Shown: positions 45,201 through 55,228 of the stretch, in pieces
Layout of the letters: each line of letters starts with the position of its first letter
Position numbering within the stretch: position 1 is the first letter of the stretch
From: Trichostrongylus colubriformis
Lineage: Eukaryota; Nematoda; Chromadorea; Rhabditida; Trichostrongylidae
Direction: 5' to 3'
NCBI GenBank assembly: GCA_963978905.1
Contig: OZ022261.1
Location: forward strand, 37,404,130 to 37,468,129
DNA length: 64,000 nt
Translations under genes and position numbers: made by a program
Notes under the pieces: model-generated
Databases searched by the model: none
Told to the model about the DNA's origin: nothing
What the model saw: only the letters and a program-made list of their open reading frames with translations

Positions 45201-48200
45201 GGCAAAAGTGAGTTCCTCAACATGTATCATTGACGATTCAAGAATGCTTTTTCTCTGACGACGTGGAATGTGCCTCTGATACTAATAAGTTTAGTAAAAA
45301 CAAAGAAAGAAGTGACTGTAATTCTTTAGACCACTGATGTTCAACGTCGACTCTTCACAAAGTAGCAGAAGCGGTGTGCGACAATACGAATATGCCCTAC
45401 CTCAGGCGCCACCTCCTAAACCTTCACCACCTGCAATTCAGCCATATCAAGTCCCATCACCCCCCAGGGTGTCCAACTATATCGAGCCACCGCCGGAGAA
45501 AGAGTTGGTGCCAAAGTACATCAATTTCTTGGAGGTTCCAGAGGAAAATGGCAATGATGCAGATGAGGAGCCGCTTGAATTCGAATCGCGAGCACCCTCC
45601 TTCTCAGATAAGGAATATACGGCAGAACAAGACCGTGGTCCCCCGACCAACGTAGACTGGAACATTCCCGATCCTGTCACTCAATCAACCACTCCATTGT
45701 GGAGTATCCCATTGAGACGACCGTATCAGCATATGCAGATTGTTCCTTCCCATACCGCAGTGGCTCTTCCGGAGGGATCTGCTATCAGAGGAATGGCACT
45801 CGGTTCTGAGCACGAGGATGGGTCACACTTCGAGGTAAGACATGATTTTAGGCATATTCGTGGTAATCTTATGTGTTTTTTATTATTTTTTATCGTTTCT
45901 CTTATACAGTATACTGCTGCTGCCACCTCATATTCTGTTGGGAACCCATACACGTTGTGGCTAGACCATTAGGCAATGCTGAATTGTGTCGTTCCTTCCC
46001 AGACATTTCAAACCATCATCACAGCGAAAATACCCGATACGTGGGTGCATGGGAATGTTATTTGGTATTTGTTCCGCCGTTACAGTTTGTCAAAAAAGGG
46101 CTACTAATAGGGGCCTCCGAGTAAAAGTCTCGTTCCGTCGTCCGCCGCGGTTGAGAATGGAGAGTGGGACTATTCACGTAACTTTCTGTTCCTACAATGC
46201 GTCTCCGACCGCGGCGGACGACGGAGTGGGCACTTGCTCGAAGACCCGCTTACCCTGCCGAGACTTTGTGGTGCTGTATCTCAGCCGGATTCTCACTTCT
46301 CCACGTGAAACTTTGCATGCGGCTCATATTAGACAAATACAAAGTAAATATGTGGGTGACAGGACTCATTTGTCCCGTGGACGAGGGGCCCTACGGCGAA
46401 CACGCAATTTTAGCTGGTCATTGGTGGAAGATCACTGGGAATGTTGAGCCCGGTTCTTCGTGTGCATGGGGCTGGGCAAAAACGCGCCCTCGAGGACCTT
46501 CCTCCAGTGGTCGACTAAGGGAATGACGTTCTCGGGCCAAGGTGGAATGTGCCATTGAATTCGTGGTACTTAGCTATCGGAACGACGACTGTGGATTTAT
46601 TACATCTTCCTCCGAAAGTGAAATAATAGCGCGAGATTAAGGTTATCCCAGCTCTTGCACAACTGGCTTCAGCAATCCCTATGGGAGTAGCTAGCAGGGA
46701 GCCGAATCGTATTCGTGAGCTACCACCTCATGTTCAACAGTTTGGTACTTCAAGCTCCAGACAGAAAGTATTCGCCGAAGTGCAACCAGGTGACAATGCT
46801 TGAGAAACTATTGCTACTGTAACAAGTTCGAGAACCCCGTTCTCAGCTATACCAGAAACAAATCAGTTGTTTCTGGTATAGCTGAGAATGGGATTTTTGG
46901 ATTTACCTTTCGAATTTCAAAAATACAGGGTGTGGCAAAAGTTTTGGCAACGGTAAATGTGCCCGTAAAAATGGTCGAACCGATCGATACACGACACAAC
47001 TTCAGCAGCGTTTATCAACAGCTATATAGATCACAAAAACAATTGGATCTTGAACCTGCCTCCTTTTGTGCGAATACAGGCTGAAAGTTTCCTACGGAGG
47101 TAGTCTTCGCCCCAATCTTCCCATGCTTTGACGAGGGTTGCACGTAGAGCATCCAAACTTCTATGCTGAGTAGAGCAGGCTTTCGTCTTAAGAACTGACC
47201 ACACGGGGTAGACCAACGGCTTTAGGTCTGCACTGTTTGGGAGCCAATCGTTCGACGAGATGAAGTCGGAAGTGCGTTGCGCACCAGTCCTGTACCACCT
47301 TGGACCTATGTGCTGAAGCTGAGTCCTGTTGATAAGTACAGGTTCGGTTGCCGAAGGATTCTGCCCAGGGGAGTACCTTCTTCTCCAATACGCCTTTTAA
47401 GTAGGTCTTGCTGTCCACCTTGACCCCTTTCTCCAAGAAAACCAGGGGCATCTTGCCGTCTGATGTGATTGCCCCAAAAACCGTCAGCGACTTGGGGTGT
47501 CCATATTGCTGTGCAATCCTTCCATGTTGACTGGCTTCTGCAGGGCGCTGTCATCCTATCGTTTTGAGTGTTCAGGAATTGATCTGTTGAAAACTCAGTG
47601 GAAAAGATGTTGCTGTGCCGTGTCGTTGCCGTGGTCCAGGGGGTTAGGCTAGTTGGTCTTTGCTTGTCACCTCTCTGTAAAATGACATGTTTAAGAACGG
47701 CCAATTCATGGAATGTATAAAAGAAGATTTGCAGTAAGTAGTGGCACAGATTCTGTCGAGATCGAAAGCCTCATTTCTTATGAGGATTTTGCCAAAAATT
47801 TTGCCAGAACTTTTGCCGCACCCTGTAGGGTCGAAGTATCGAAACAGTCGATTTGGACCTTTGTGCTCTATTCCACATGAACCACATTTCTCTCGCACTC
47901 AGACATTTCGTCTTCAGAAAGATCCTCTACAGACGTTATGAAAAGCAAACTGAAGATAGTAGGCGATTGTTTCTAGAAAAAGCGCGTGACCACAGTCGAC
48001 GGTGTTGTGAATGGTCTCTAAGTGGACTATGTGATCGTCACTGGCGGCCAGTTCGGAAGTTGTGCCCGAAAAGTTGTGGTTCACTAGTATGTGACGGTAT
48101 GACGCTTCCGACTGATGTAAAACAGCAGTTGCTAATTAATGTAGTTTCACTTTCCAGATATTGATGGTATCAAGTCGTGTACACGAATCGTAGACGTGGA

Positions 48201-48860
48201 TGTGGAAGACTGCTTTCAATCTTCAAGGCTGAGCAGGTTGAAATTCAAGATAGAAACAATCGAAATTCTGCGTAGTCGAAGGAGAGGCATTCGCTGGATT
48301 GTCACCCAAGGGTGTAGGTTGGGACACACGATTCGACCTAAGCCTGCGATCTTGTGAGAGCCTGTGGCTTTCGCCCTGTGACCTACTACTCAGACAATTT
48401 GTTCATATAAATCCTATCCTCCTTGAAAGTTTGTTCGGTTTTTGTCTCTAGAAAAAACATTTATAGAGAACGAGTTCAAGGGATGTGCATGGTCACCGCG
48501 TAACCCAGTGGCCCTACTGATCGTGTGTCCCAACAGTCAACCCTTTATACGCACCCATTAAGAACCCACACCCATGATTGGTTGACTGTCACAAGGGCCT
48601 ATCACGTGCACTTTTCGTGGACCTGAATCGTATTTGCGAACCCATGAAGTTGAGTATAGTGTAGCAAAATCTTCCCTACATGCTAAACTAGTGCATTTGG
48701 TGTGGTTAATTCATAATTACTATAATAAGTTCAGTTTTCTTTCCCATAGTTAAGGTTCCCTTTCAGGTACTTCGGCTTAAAAAATGCCGAAACTGAGGAA
48801 GAAAAACGTAGTATTATCGATAGTGTCGTGCAACAGAAACTCAAACGTATCACTCTATAG
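42272..48860 (+). CDS. Secreted Cys-rich, proline-rich protein with C-terminal ShKT-like domain
   Basis: Eleven exons keep phase at every junction: 42272-42398, 42439-42789, 42838-42861, 42912-43040, 43588-43855, 44360-44517, 44594-44645, 45330-45834, 46642-46789, 47977-48096, 48158-48236, then the terminal exon 48767-48860. The product is about 680 residues. It starts with a signal peptide (MIFFSTGILLLLCSMVFSG). Next come Cys-containing segments (NKCFVKCDATVYLC), then a disordered middle rich in Pro, Ser and Glu (ALPQAPPPKPSPPAIQPY). An ShKT-like block (CCEWSLSGLC, then RKLCPKSCGSLVC) precedes a charged helical tail. ShKT domains fold around disulphides and occur in many secreted nematode proteins; the function here is unknown. 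Exons from 43588 on are strong. Those before 43040 and the 46642 acceptor use weak AAG-type sites. Confidence 0.75.
44100..44305 (-). mobile_element. Fragment of a Tc1-like transposase N-terminus in an intron
   Basis: The minus strand reads NFSKETRWQLAGVIRLKTAH followed by HEIAEQFKLS, which fits the paired-type helix-turn-helix at the start of Tc1-family transposases (ETRWQI..L...G.S..EIA). No catalytic domain or ends were found. It sits in the intron between exons 43588-43855 and 44360-44517 of the ShKT gene. Confidence 0.45.
46109..46386. mobile_element. Truncated copy 2 of the GC-rich palindromic MITE
   Basis: The centre (GAGTGGGACTATTCACGTAAC and AATGCGTCTCCGACC) and the whole right arm (GTGGTGCTGTATCTCAGCC, GACAAATACAAA, CCGTGGACGA) match the element at 28674-29094. 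The left arm is cut back to about 30 bases. It lies in the 0.8-kb intron 45835-46641 of the ShKT gene. Confidence 0.75.
46836..46892. repeat. 26-bp near-perfect hairpin in an intron
   Basis: The stem CCCGTTCTCAGCTATACCAG, continuing through AAACAA, pairs with its complement across a 5-base loop, with a single G-T pair. It lies 46 bases after the donor of the exon ending 46789 and 34 bases before the mariner at 46926. It could be a small fold-back element or a hairpin RNA precursor; the loop is shorter than usual for a microRNA. Confidence 0.75.
46926..47825 (-). mobile_element. mariner/Tc1-type element (DDxD with QQDSASAH block), deleted
   Basis: The ends CAGGGTGTGGCAAAAGTTTT and its near complement are flanked by TA and enclose 900 bases. 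The minus strand encodes LNTQNDRM, then MPLVFLEKGVKVDSKTYLKG, LPWAESFG, YQQDSASAHRSKVVQDWC and VWSVLKTKACSTQHRSLDAL near the end. This follows the order of the mariner-related transposases with 37-39-residue catalytic spacing seen in invertebrates. A frameshift follows the second Asp block and the N-terminal third is missing. It is inserted in the intron 46790-47976 of the ShKT gene, in the opposite orientation. Confidence 0.85.
48290..48425 (-). repeat. Dispersed repeat, copy 2 (inverted)
   Basis: Its reverse complement begins AGGAGGATAGGATTTATATG and includes GTGTGTCCCAACCTACAC, matching 41085-41200. It lies in the last intron (48237-48766) of the ShKT gene. The two copies are in opposite orientation about 7 kb apart. 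Confidence 0.6.
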
Positions 48861-49864
48861 CGACGTGTTACAATTAATCGACGCCACTAAAAGATCATTA
48901 GCTACTGCCTCTCATACAATTTCTTTCTTCAAGTTTGCTGCAATGTTGCCGGAATATTTTCGAGATCACTACTCAAGTAATTTATCGCGAGCCAAATTGA
49001 TTTATGACGTAAATTATTGAATGTCTTTCATCACCATGATTAGTGAGCTTGTTCTTATAAGAATAGTTCAGGAAATGTTTTGTGTTACACTGTAATAATC
49101 GTTCTGTGCAATAGCTATCCGAGTACGTACTTTCACATGATGTCCTAAAATTATGAAATGATGCTGTCATCTTTATGTGTGTCCTCTTGCCTTTGATTTT
49201 CGGTTCGTCACATTATCGCGTCATTCCCATTCCCATCCTTTCAATCCACTGTTTGAGCTAGGCTCGTCTATCCCTTTTGGTATACGGACATCTTGGACTC
49301 GATTAGAAATTCGCACGCGCACCGTGTCTGGTCTTCCACCCGTATGCACCTCATTCATTCAAGTGATTACTGCCGTGCGTCGTAAGACAACATCTCGCAC
49401 ATGGCATGCGGTGTGCGATGCTCGAAATAATTAGGACGAGGTAATCGCTTCAGGACCCAACTACCTATGGCACTGTAGCTTGCATGCATCGCGCTGCATG
49501 CCACGCGTCACGGGGCGGAATTTTAGTTTTAATAATCACAATCATTGCTCTCCATTTATCATCTCTCTTGGTTTAGTCCTCTGAGGGGTTGCAACCATTG
49601 AATATGTGGTCAAACGTGTACCCTTTAGCCAGCTTGGTAGAGGTGCAAGACTGGGATTTCAAGATGTCCCGTAGCCGTGGAAAAATAGCACTGTAGTCTT
49701 TTCAGAAAGCATTGTCAAGGTGTAGATACTATGCTTAATTTGTAAGGAAACTGTAGTGTTTTAGGTTCGATTTGCATGTCTGTACATTCTGATTGCCCCT
49801 AAGGTGGATAAAATTTTCATTGTATGTCCTTCGATTCACTTCTCATACCTCATTTATGTGTCAG
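48861..49864. other. 3' flank of the ShKT gene
   Basis: This probably contains the 3' UTR. A plus-strand frame at 49177-49434 is open for 85 codons but has no domain, and its splice context is unclear. It could be an upstream exon of the candidate at 49865. Confidence 0.3.
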
Positions 49865-50103
49865 ATACATTTGTTTCCGCTGCCACTTCGAGGTATGGCT
49901 CATATTCGCGTCCGGTTCTGGGTAGTTCTGGGTTTCTCCCCCTCACCCCTGGGGTGCTAATAAAGCGATCGGCACCAGTCGCCGCAACCGTGAAACCGGT
50001 CTTTTCCGCAATGAGCTATGACAGTGCTTTATACCGCCGTACCGCATTCACATACGCGCTTCACGAACATTTGCTACACTTTGGCAAAAACTCATATACA
50101 TAA
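49865..50103 (+). CDS. Candidate terminal exon, Ser/Tyr-rich product
   Basis: A TATGTGTCAG acceptor at 49855-49864 opens 79 codons to a TAA stop. The peptide reads TFVSAATSRYGSYSRPVLGS, then LIKRSAPVAATVKP and SALYRRTAFTYALHE. The composition is biased but protein-like. It would start in phase 1, so at least one upstream exon is needed. No domain was recognised. Confidence 0.35.
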
Positions 50104-50444
50104 GATCATTATGGAAAGATGCCAAAAAGCTCATTTCGAATATCGTTTTTTTCGATTTTTGAAAAGACTCCCAATTCACTCCTATTTTTCCAAAACAAAT
50201 CCTCGAAGAAACTCTGTCTCACATCTCGTTTTTCATAGCTCTTTGTACCATCGAAATCTCCTGGTTCCCTGACTCACGGTTCTCAAATTGCATTTTTCCT
50301 CAACTTATCCAGTAAAATGATAAATGAACATGTACAAACTTGTATTTTTGAGAGAAATGAGAGAATCGGTCCAATTTTGATTCCAACAAATTCCTTTTTC
50401 TTCGCGGAAAATGGTATGCCGTTGAAGGGTTGGACGCAAATGTA

Positions 50445-51125
50445 TTAGGTTGATCGGAAAGTTTTGACAGGGTTGAGATTTTTTTCTATTTTATTTTACA
50501 ACTCAGCAAGTAATGCAGGCTAATCAACAATATAATAAACATAGTTAGTTATAACATTGTCCCACCCAACGGGCAGGTCGCCGATTCTCTTCTCCCAGAA
50601 TTAGGAGGATTAGGGTCAAAGAAGTCACCGACCACTTGTCCAAGGTGGTCATTGTTAACGAATTTTTTCGTTGCTAAGAAAGCCTTAGGGGGCCGGAGCA
50701 AGTGGTAATCTGAAGGGATAACATCAGGGGAATAGGACGGATGTGGAACCTTGTCCCAGCCAAGCTCTTCCAATTTTGCACGGGTCCCTCATATGGGTAA
50801 AGAGAGCCGTGCAAAATTGGAGGAGCTAGGTTGGGACCCGGTTCCACATGCACCCTATTCACCTGATACTGTCCTCTCAGATTACCACTTGTTCCGGCCC
50901 CCTAAGGCTTTCCTAGCAAAAAAAAAATTCGTCACTTTGAACAAGTGGTCGGTGACTTCTTTGACTCCTAATCCTCCTAATTCTGGGAGAAGAAAATCGC
51001 TGACCTGCTCTTTAGGTGGGACAATGTTATAACTAACGATGGTTATTATATTGTTGATTAGCCTGCACTACATGCTGAGTAATAAAAAAAATCTCAACCC
51101 TATCAAAACTTTCCGATCAACATAA
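50445..51125. mobile_element. Palindromic mariner derivative, family 1 copy 2
   Basis: The copy is 681 bases between TA targets and has the same design and ends as 33612-34280. Two inverted arms face each other across a spacer near 50780-50803. The minus-strand left arm has KVPHPSYSPDVIPSDYHLL and the plus-strand right arm DPVPHAPYSPDTVLSDYHLF. The two copies differ by scattered substitutions and small indels. Confidence 0.9.
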
Positions 51126-51353
51126 TACATATTTGTGATAAGAGCAAATACTCCAAAACAGGAAGGGGCTAAACTGAGTTGACTGAACTACTCGGTGTTG
51201 TTTAGTGAAATGTTAGCTCGTGCTGGTAGCTCATAACAAATCATACCAGTATTACAACAACTGACAGCTGTGCATGTATTCGAAGGGTTGGAAACTTCAA
51301 AACTCTCCTAAAGACAACGACTTCTCCGCGTGCCCCTCTTACATATCTCTTAC

Positions 51354-51540
51354 TTTCGCAAGTTTCGCCAAGCAAAGGCGTATTTAAGCTCAATTCTGGT
51401 CTCCTATTACATCGGATGAAAACTGTGTAATACTTTTGCTCATTGAAATGTTCACTCGATTTTCCTGACTTTTTTGAAGATAGATTCACATTTATTACTG
51501 GGGTAGAATCACCTCGAGCCGTGCAATATTCGCACAGCTC
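51354..51540 (-). CDS. Candidate exon of an unrecognised Cys-containing protein
   Basis: A strong CTGTTTCAG acceptor and a GTAAGA donor bound 62 open codons reading ELCEYCTARGDSTPVINVNL, then KYYTVFIRCNRRPELS and GETCE. The exon leaves one base over. A following piece after TTTTGAAG (SNPSNTCTAVSCCNT) would keep phase, with a donor near 51243. No upstream exon was fixed. No domain is recognised; the Cys content suggests a secreted or extracellular protein. Confidence 0.45.
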
Positions 51541-53520
51541 CTGAAACAGATGGTGTAACACTTGATTAATGAACTATCGATACTCCATTCAGAGAAGCCC
51601 TTCTTACTAACGCTCCTCTACCAATGATGTTCAAATATGGTCTGAATGAACAATGAAGGGAAAGGGTGATTCTGATAATTTTCGGAGTATCCAGATTTCA
51701 GAAAATTCTTTCGGTCAAAAAGCCAACACACCTCGGTTACTTGCTCATCCGGGCTCTCTTGTCAACAAGAACCTGTAGTATCGATCAATATCGATATATC
51801 GATCAGCACTCCGTGGTCCCATAAATTGTCACTCCTAGAGCATAAACCACCAACTGGGATGTTCCATTTACCCATTTTCGAATCTCTACAAAAAAAACCA
51901 ACAAATTCAATCAAGAGCCATCGATGCTCATAATTTTTAGAACTTGCTCTCGTGGTTATGTTATCCAGATGCTGTAGTCTAGTCCAGTGATAGTTTTCTC
52001 TCTTTTACATTTGATAAAATTTCCCAGTCTCAGCACTATCTCACATCGTGTTACGCATTTTTAGATTTTGCCTCCACTCACCTCGTGGCAGGCCCCGTGC
52101 TTGCGAGCGGCACTTGCCTCTTACTTTATTCGCTTTTTCCCGCATCAGAGTTTTGGAACCTTATTGCAATCTTCCTGGAAGTGACTGTGAATGTCATCCA
52201 ACTAAAGACACAATCTGCCTATTGTGGACAGGTCTCGGCTCGTCTCGAGTATGTTCGAGATTGCTCGAAGGTTGGCCATCTCTACCGATTTTTTTTTCCT
52301 ATCTGCATTGTGCTTTGAGGGTGAGTTATATATTTTTGTAGAAAGAATCGCCCATTCGGGGTTTGCTCCGCTCACTGCGCATGGTTCTTTCATGTCTTCC
52401 AGAAACATTTCGCTGACGTCATTCCATCTCCCCCACATCACCGGCCACCGACCCATTTTGGAACCGAACAAACAATTTTTGAACCGACCGAAGATTTCAG
52501 TGCAAGCTCCGCCCACCATGGGCGGAGTTTAACTTGGTTCATTCCATACTACTTACCACATGCCCCACCTTACCCACGCTTGTCCCCATCTTCTTAAGTA
52601 AGATTAAGTGGAAGGGAGAGAGGAGCGCAGAAATGAGCAAAAGATGGCGGTATCAATGAAAGTAATGGGACCGTTGAACAAATGCTTCTATGGCTAACTC
52701 TTTGTAAGTCGTTTAGCATGACCAGAGACCACATCCGGGCGCAACACAGGGAAGCCCCGAAAGAAAGAAACTAAAAACATTTTCCTCAAAGATATTCTTC
52801 ACTCCCCAAGGATCCGATCTTCAGAAATCGTATTTTCGAGGTACATGTTCCTTCTGTAACTAGATACATGCATTCGAAGCTTCGTTATCTTAACAAGTCC
52901 ATTGTAAGGACCTAAAAACGGTTTGGTAAGCAACTTGCGACCACTCTACGGACGGTAATATGAGCGCGTCCTTTCTTGCAAAGAGTGATGCTACCACTAC
53001 TAAGAGATGATTAGTTGGTTTTCAGTGGAACCAAATTTCAAATTAAATTTGGCATGGCTGAGTAGTGCAAGGCCATGATCAACGAAAATGGAAAATCTCT
53101 ATCCGCTGATACTGTGGAATAAAAAGTAGCAGAATCATGTTTAAAGACTTTTTTGAAACTTTTTGAGAATGGAAACTCCTATATTAAGAGAAACCTCTAT
53201 AGAGTAATTGACCTAATAAGTGCAGTGTGACTGCCATTTCTTAACATTATCCCTATCAATCACTTTGCCGGGCGGGCAATCAGAGAAATTTCAGTCACTC
53301 AGTTCATTGTTGTACTTCATATTGCTGATGGGCACTATGCAGCAACAGCATAATCTCATAAACTTGGTTGAGCTCCATGAAGACCAGCTACCGCGGTGGG
53401 AACTGGATTTCAAGTATGTTCTTCTGCAGGTCGCACCACCAAAAGTCGTTTCCATCGCCCATCGGAAGGCTTGAAATCTCGTCGAAATATGTGCGCCAAA
53501 CAATTAGGGCTATTGAAACA
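51541..53520. other. No confident gene
   Basis: Exon-like pieces exist on both strands: minus near 51800-51895 after TTTTTTTGTAG, and plus near 52200-52320 ending at a GTGAGT donor. They conflict in frame and were not assembled. A CRE-type TGACGTCA lies near 52411, and a short palindrome CTCCGCCCACCATGGGCGGAG is centred at about 52518. Confidence 0.25.
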
Positions 53521-53696
53521 CTAATGGCGCTTGAATCGTTTCCGAATATTTTCAAATTTCGCAAAACGGGTCGTAATGGCTGAATTATCAGAGAACACGG
53601 TCGCAGCCAGCTTCTTGTACATAAGTGCTAATGTATTTGTTGGTAAGTCCGGAGAGTAACCAAATATTTGTATTAACGATGTGTGTACCACAGATT
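53521..53696 (-). CDS. Candidate terminal exon, unrecognised product
   Basis: A GCAGTTGCAG acceptor is followed by an open frame reading SVVHTSLIQIFGYSPDLPTN, then LMYKKLAATVFSDN and a basic end ENIRKRFKRH before a TAG at 53521-53523. A second frame after the same acceptor is also open for about 40 codons, so the frame is not certain. No domain was recognised. Confidence 0.35.
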
Positions 53697-55228
53697 CTGC
53701 AACTGCACAACAGTCTTTTGGGGAGGGGAAGGGCAGCAGGAGCATCCACATGTATGTGTTATTCAGTAAGCATTTTCGGTGCCCATCCTCTTTGGACAAC
53801 GCGACCAGCCGCTCATTTGAATTAATGACTGGCTTAAGTGGATTATTCCGTGGATAAAGTTAGGAATCCTGCTATTCGATTCCGCCATTTCATTTTGGAG
53901 GGTGGATAGCTTGAGAGCGTTTCATCGACGGAACACTATCCATTCAGCTTCTTCGTTCACCTATTGTGCACATTCATCACCATTTCAAAAAAACTCTTGG
54001 GAGTCAGCCGACTTTTGCTTGAAAGCTGCCATGTAATATTGAGGTTCCTTATTTCAACTTGAAAACGATGCTACTGCTCATTTTGTGCATATGGCCGTAT
54101 TGGAACATGTCAAATAATTTTCAATTTGCTCAGATTGAAGTCAACTGATCAGTTCTGAGTAATATAAACACTTTTTGTAACGAGGGAAAGCGGTCATGTT
54201 GATACTACCCGTGACGCGACGCGAGTTCTTGCCTCTAGTTTTTATACCCTTACCATGGATTTCTTAAATGATAGTGATGCGGAAGCATGTATCCAGTTAC
54301 CTCTTGGAGAATAATGTGCTTTTGAAATTAGACTTTTTCTGAAATCTGATTCCTACAGACGACCACATTAGATTTTTGAAAAAATAGGATTATTTTCCAC
54401 AAAAGAAAATATTTCGGTTATTCCATCTTCATGGTATGCCTGCGAGTAATTATGTGCATGTCTCGTGCTGCAAGTTGTGCTAAGCAATTGACGAAGGGTC
54501 AGCTATTGGCGCTATTGTTCCACGCTCTCATTACTTCCGTTAATTCTCGCCTACTTTTGAACATTTCCAGAATTGCCTCGCACCATCACTCAACCTCACT
54601 CTTAACATTTTCCAACTCACCTGCTGATTCGCAAGCGGTTCTTCGACGTTCACGTTTACAAGTGCTGGCAAGCACCGAAGCATCGCCCGTTGCATACCTC
54701 GTTTCTATGAAGGCTCATCTTCTCTGATCACCATTGAGTATTGCACGTGATAACCAGATCATTTCATGGGGGTTGCTTCTAGGTTTTGCAAAAGGTGATC
54801 TGTGAACAGGCGTGATGTGTTTGACAGGTGGCCGGAGCATATTGCAAGAAGAAGCAAAGAAACGGAGCGCTCTGGTTAGTGGAGCCCACCTGACACCACT
54901 GCTAGACTCCACTTCCACCAAGTGATGTGATAAAACACCTGGGAACGGAAGAGAAACGTCAGGTCAATTGTCGCATCGGGCGTGCGGTGCGCGAAAGGGC
55001 AAACGCGACACACTGCAAGGCGCTACATCGATGATGTGATTTTTTTGCCTTAACCTGCATCTCCCCGAGAAACACTAGAGGTGATCCAGTGCCATTTTTT
55101 GTGGGATGACCAAACCGTTGTGAAACCTATAAAGGCTATTCGAAGGCGTAACCAATAAAAGCTTACAATAAGGTTGTAATTAATGTTGCTTTTCTCAGCA
55201 ATTTCATTCAGCAAAAACAATAATAATA
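53697..55228. other. No confident gene
   Basis: A plus-strand single-exon frame at 54431-54727 (98 codons, starting MVCLRVIMCMSRAASCAK) has a possible internal acceptor but no recognisable domain. Nothing else stands out. Confidence 0.25.

Noticed and set aside
45910..45972. Short in-frame terminal exon after an ACAG acceptor (YTAAATSYSVG...)
   Set aside because: It is possible as an alternative end, but the exon at 46642 also keeps phase and leads on to the ShKT exons, which is the better model.
48237..48360. Open frame continuing past the exon ending 48236
   Set aside because: The GTTGAA donor gives a phase match to the last exon at 48767, and the read-through runs into a dispersed repeat.
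52048..52532. Several overlapping frames of about 100 codons on both strands
   Set aside because: Frames conflict, splice sites do not agree in phase and no domain is visible.
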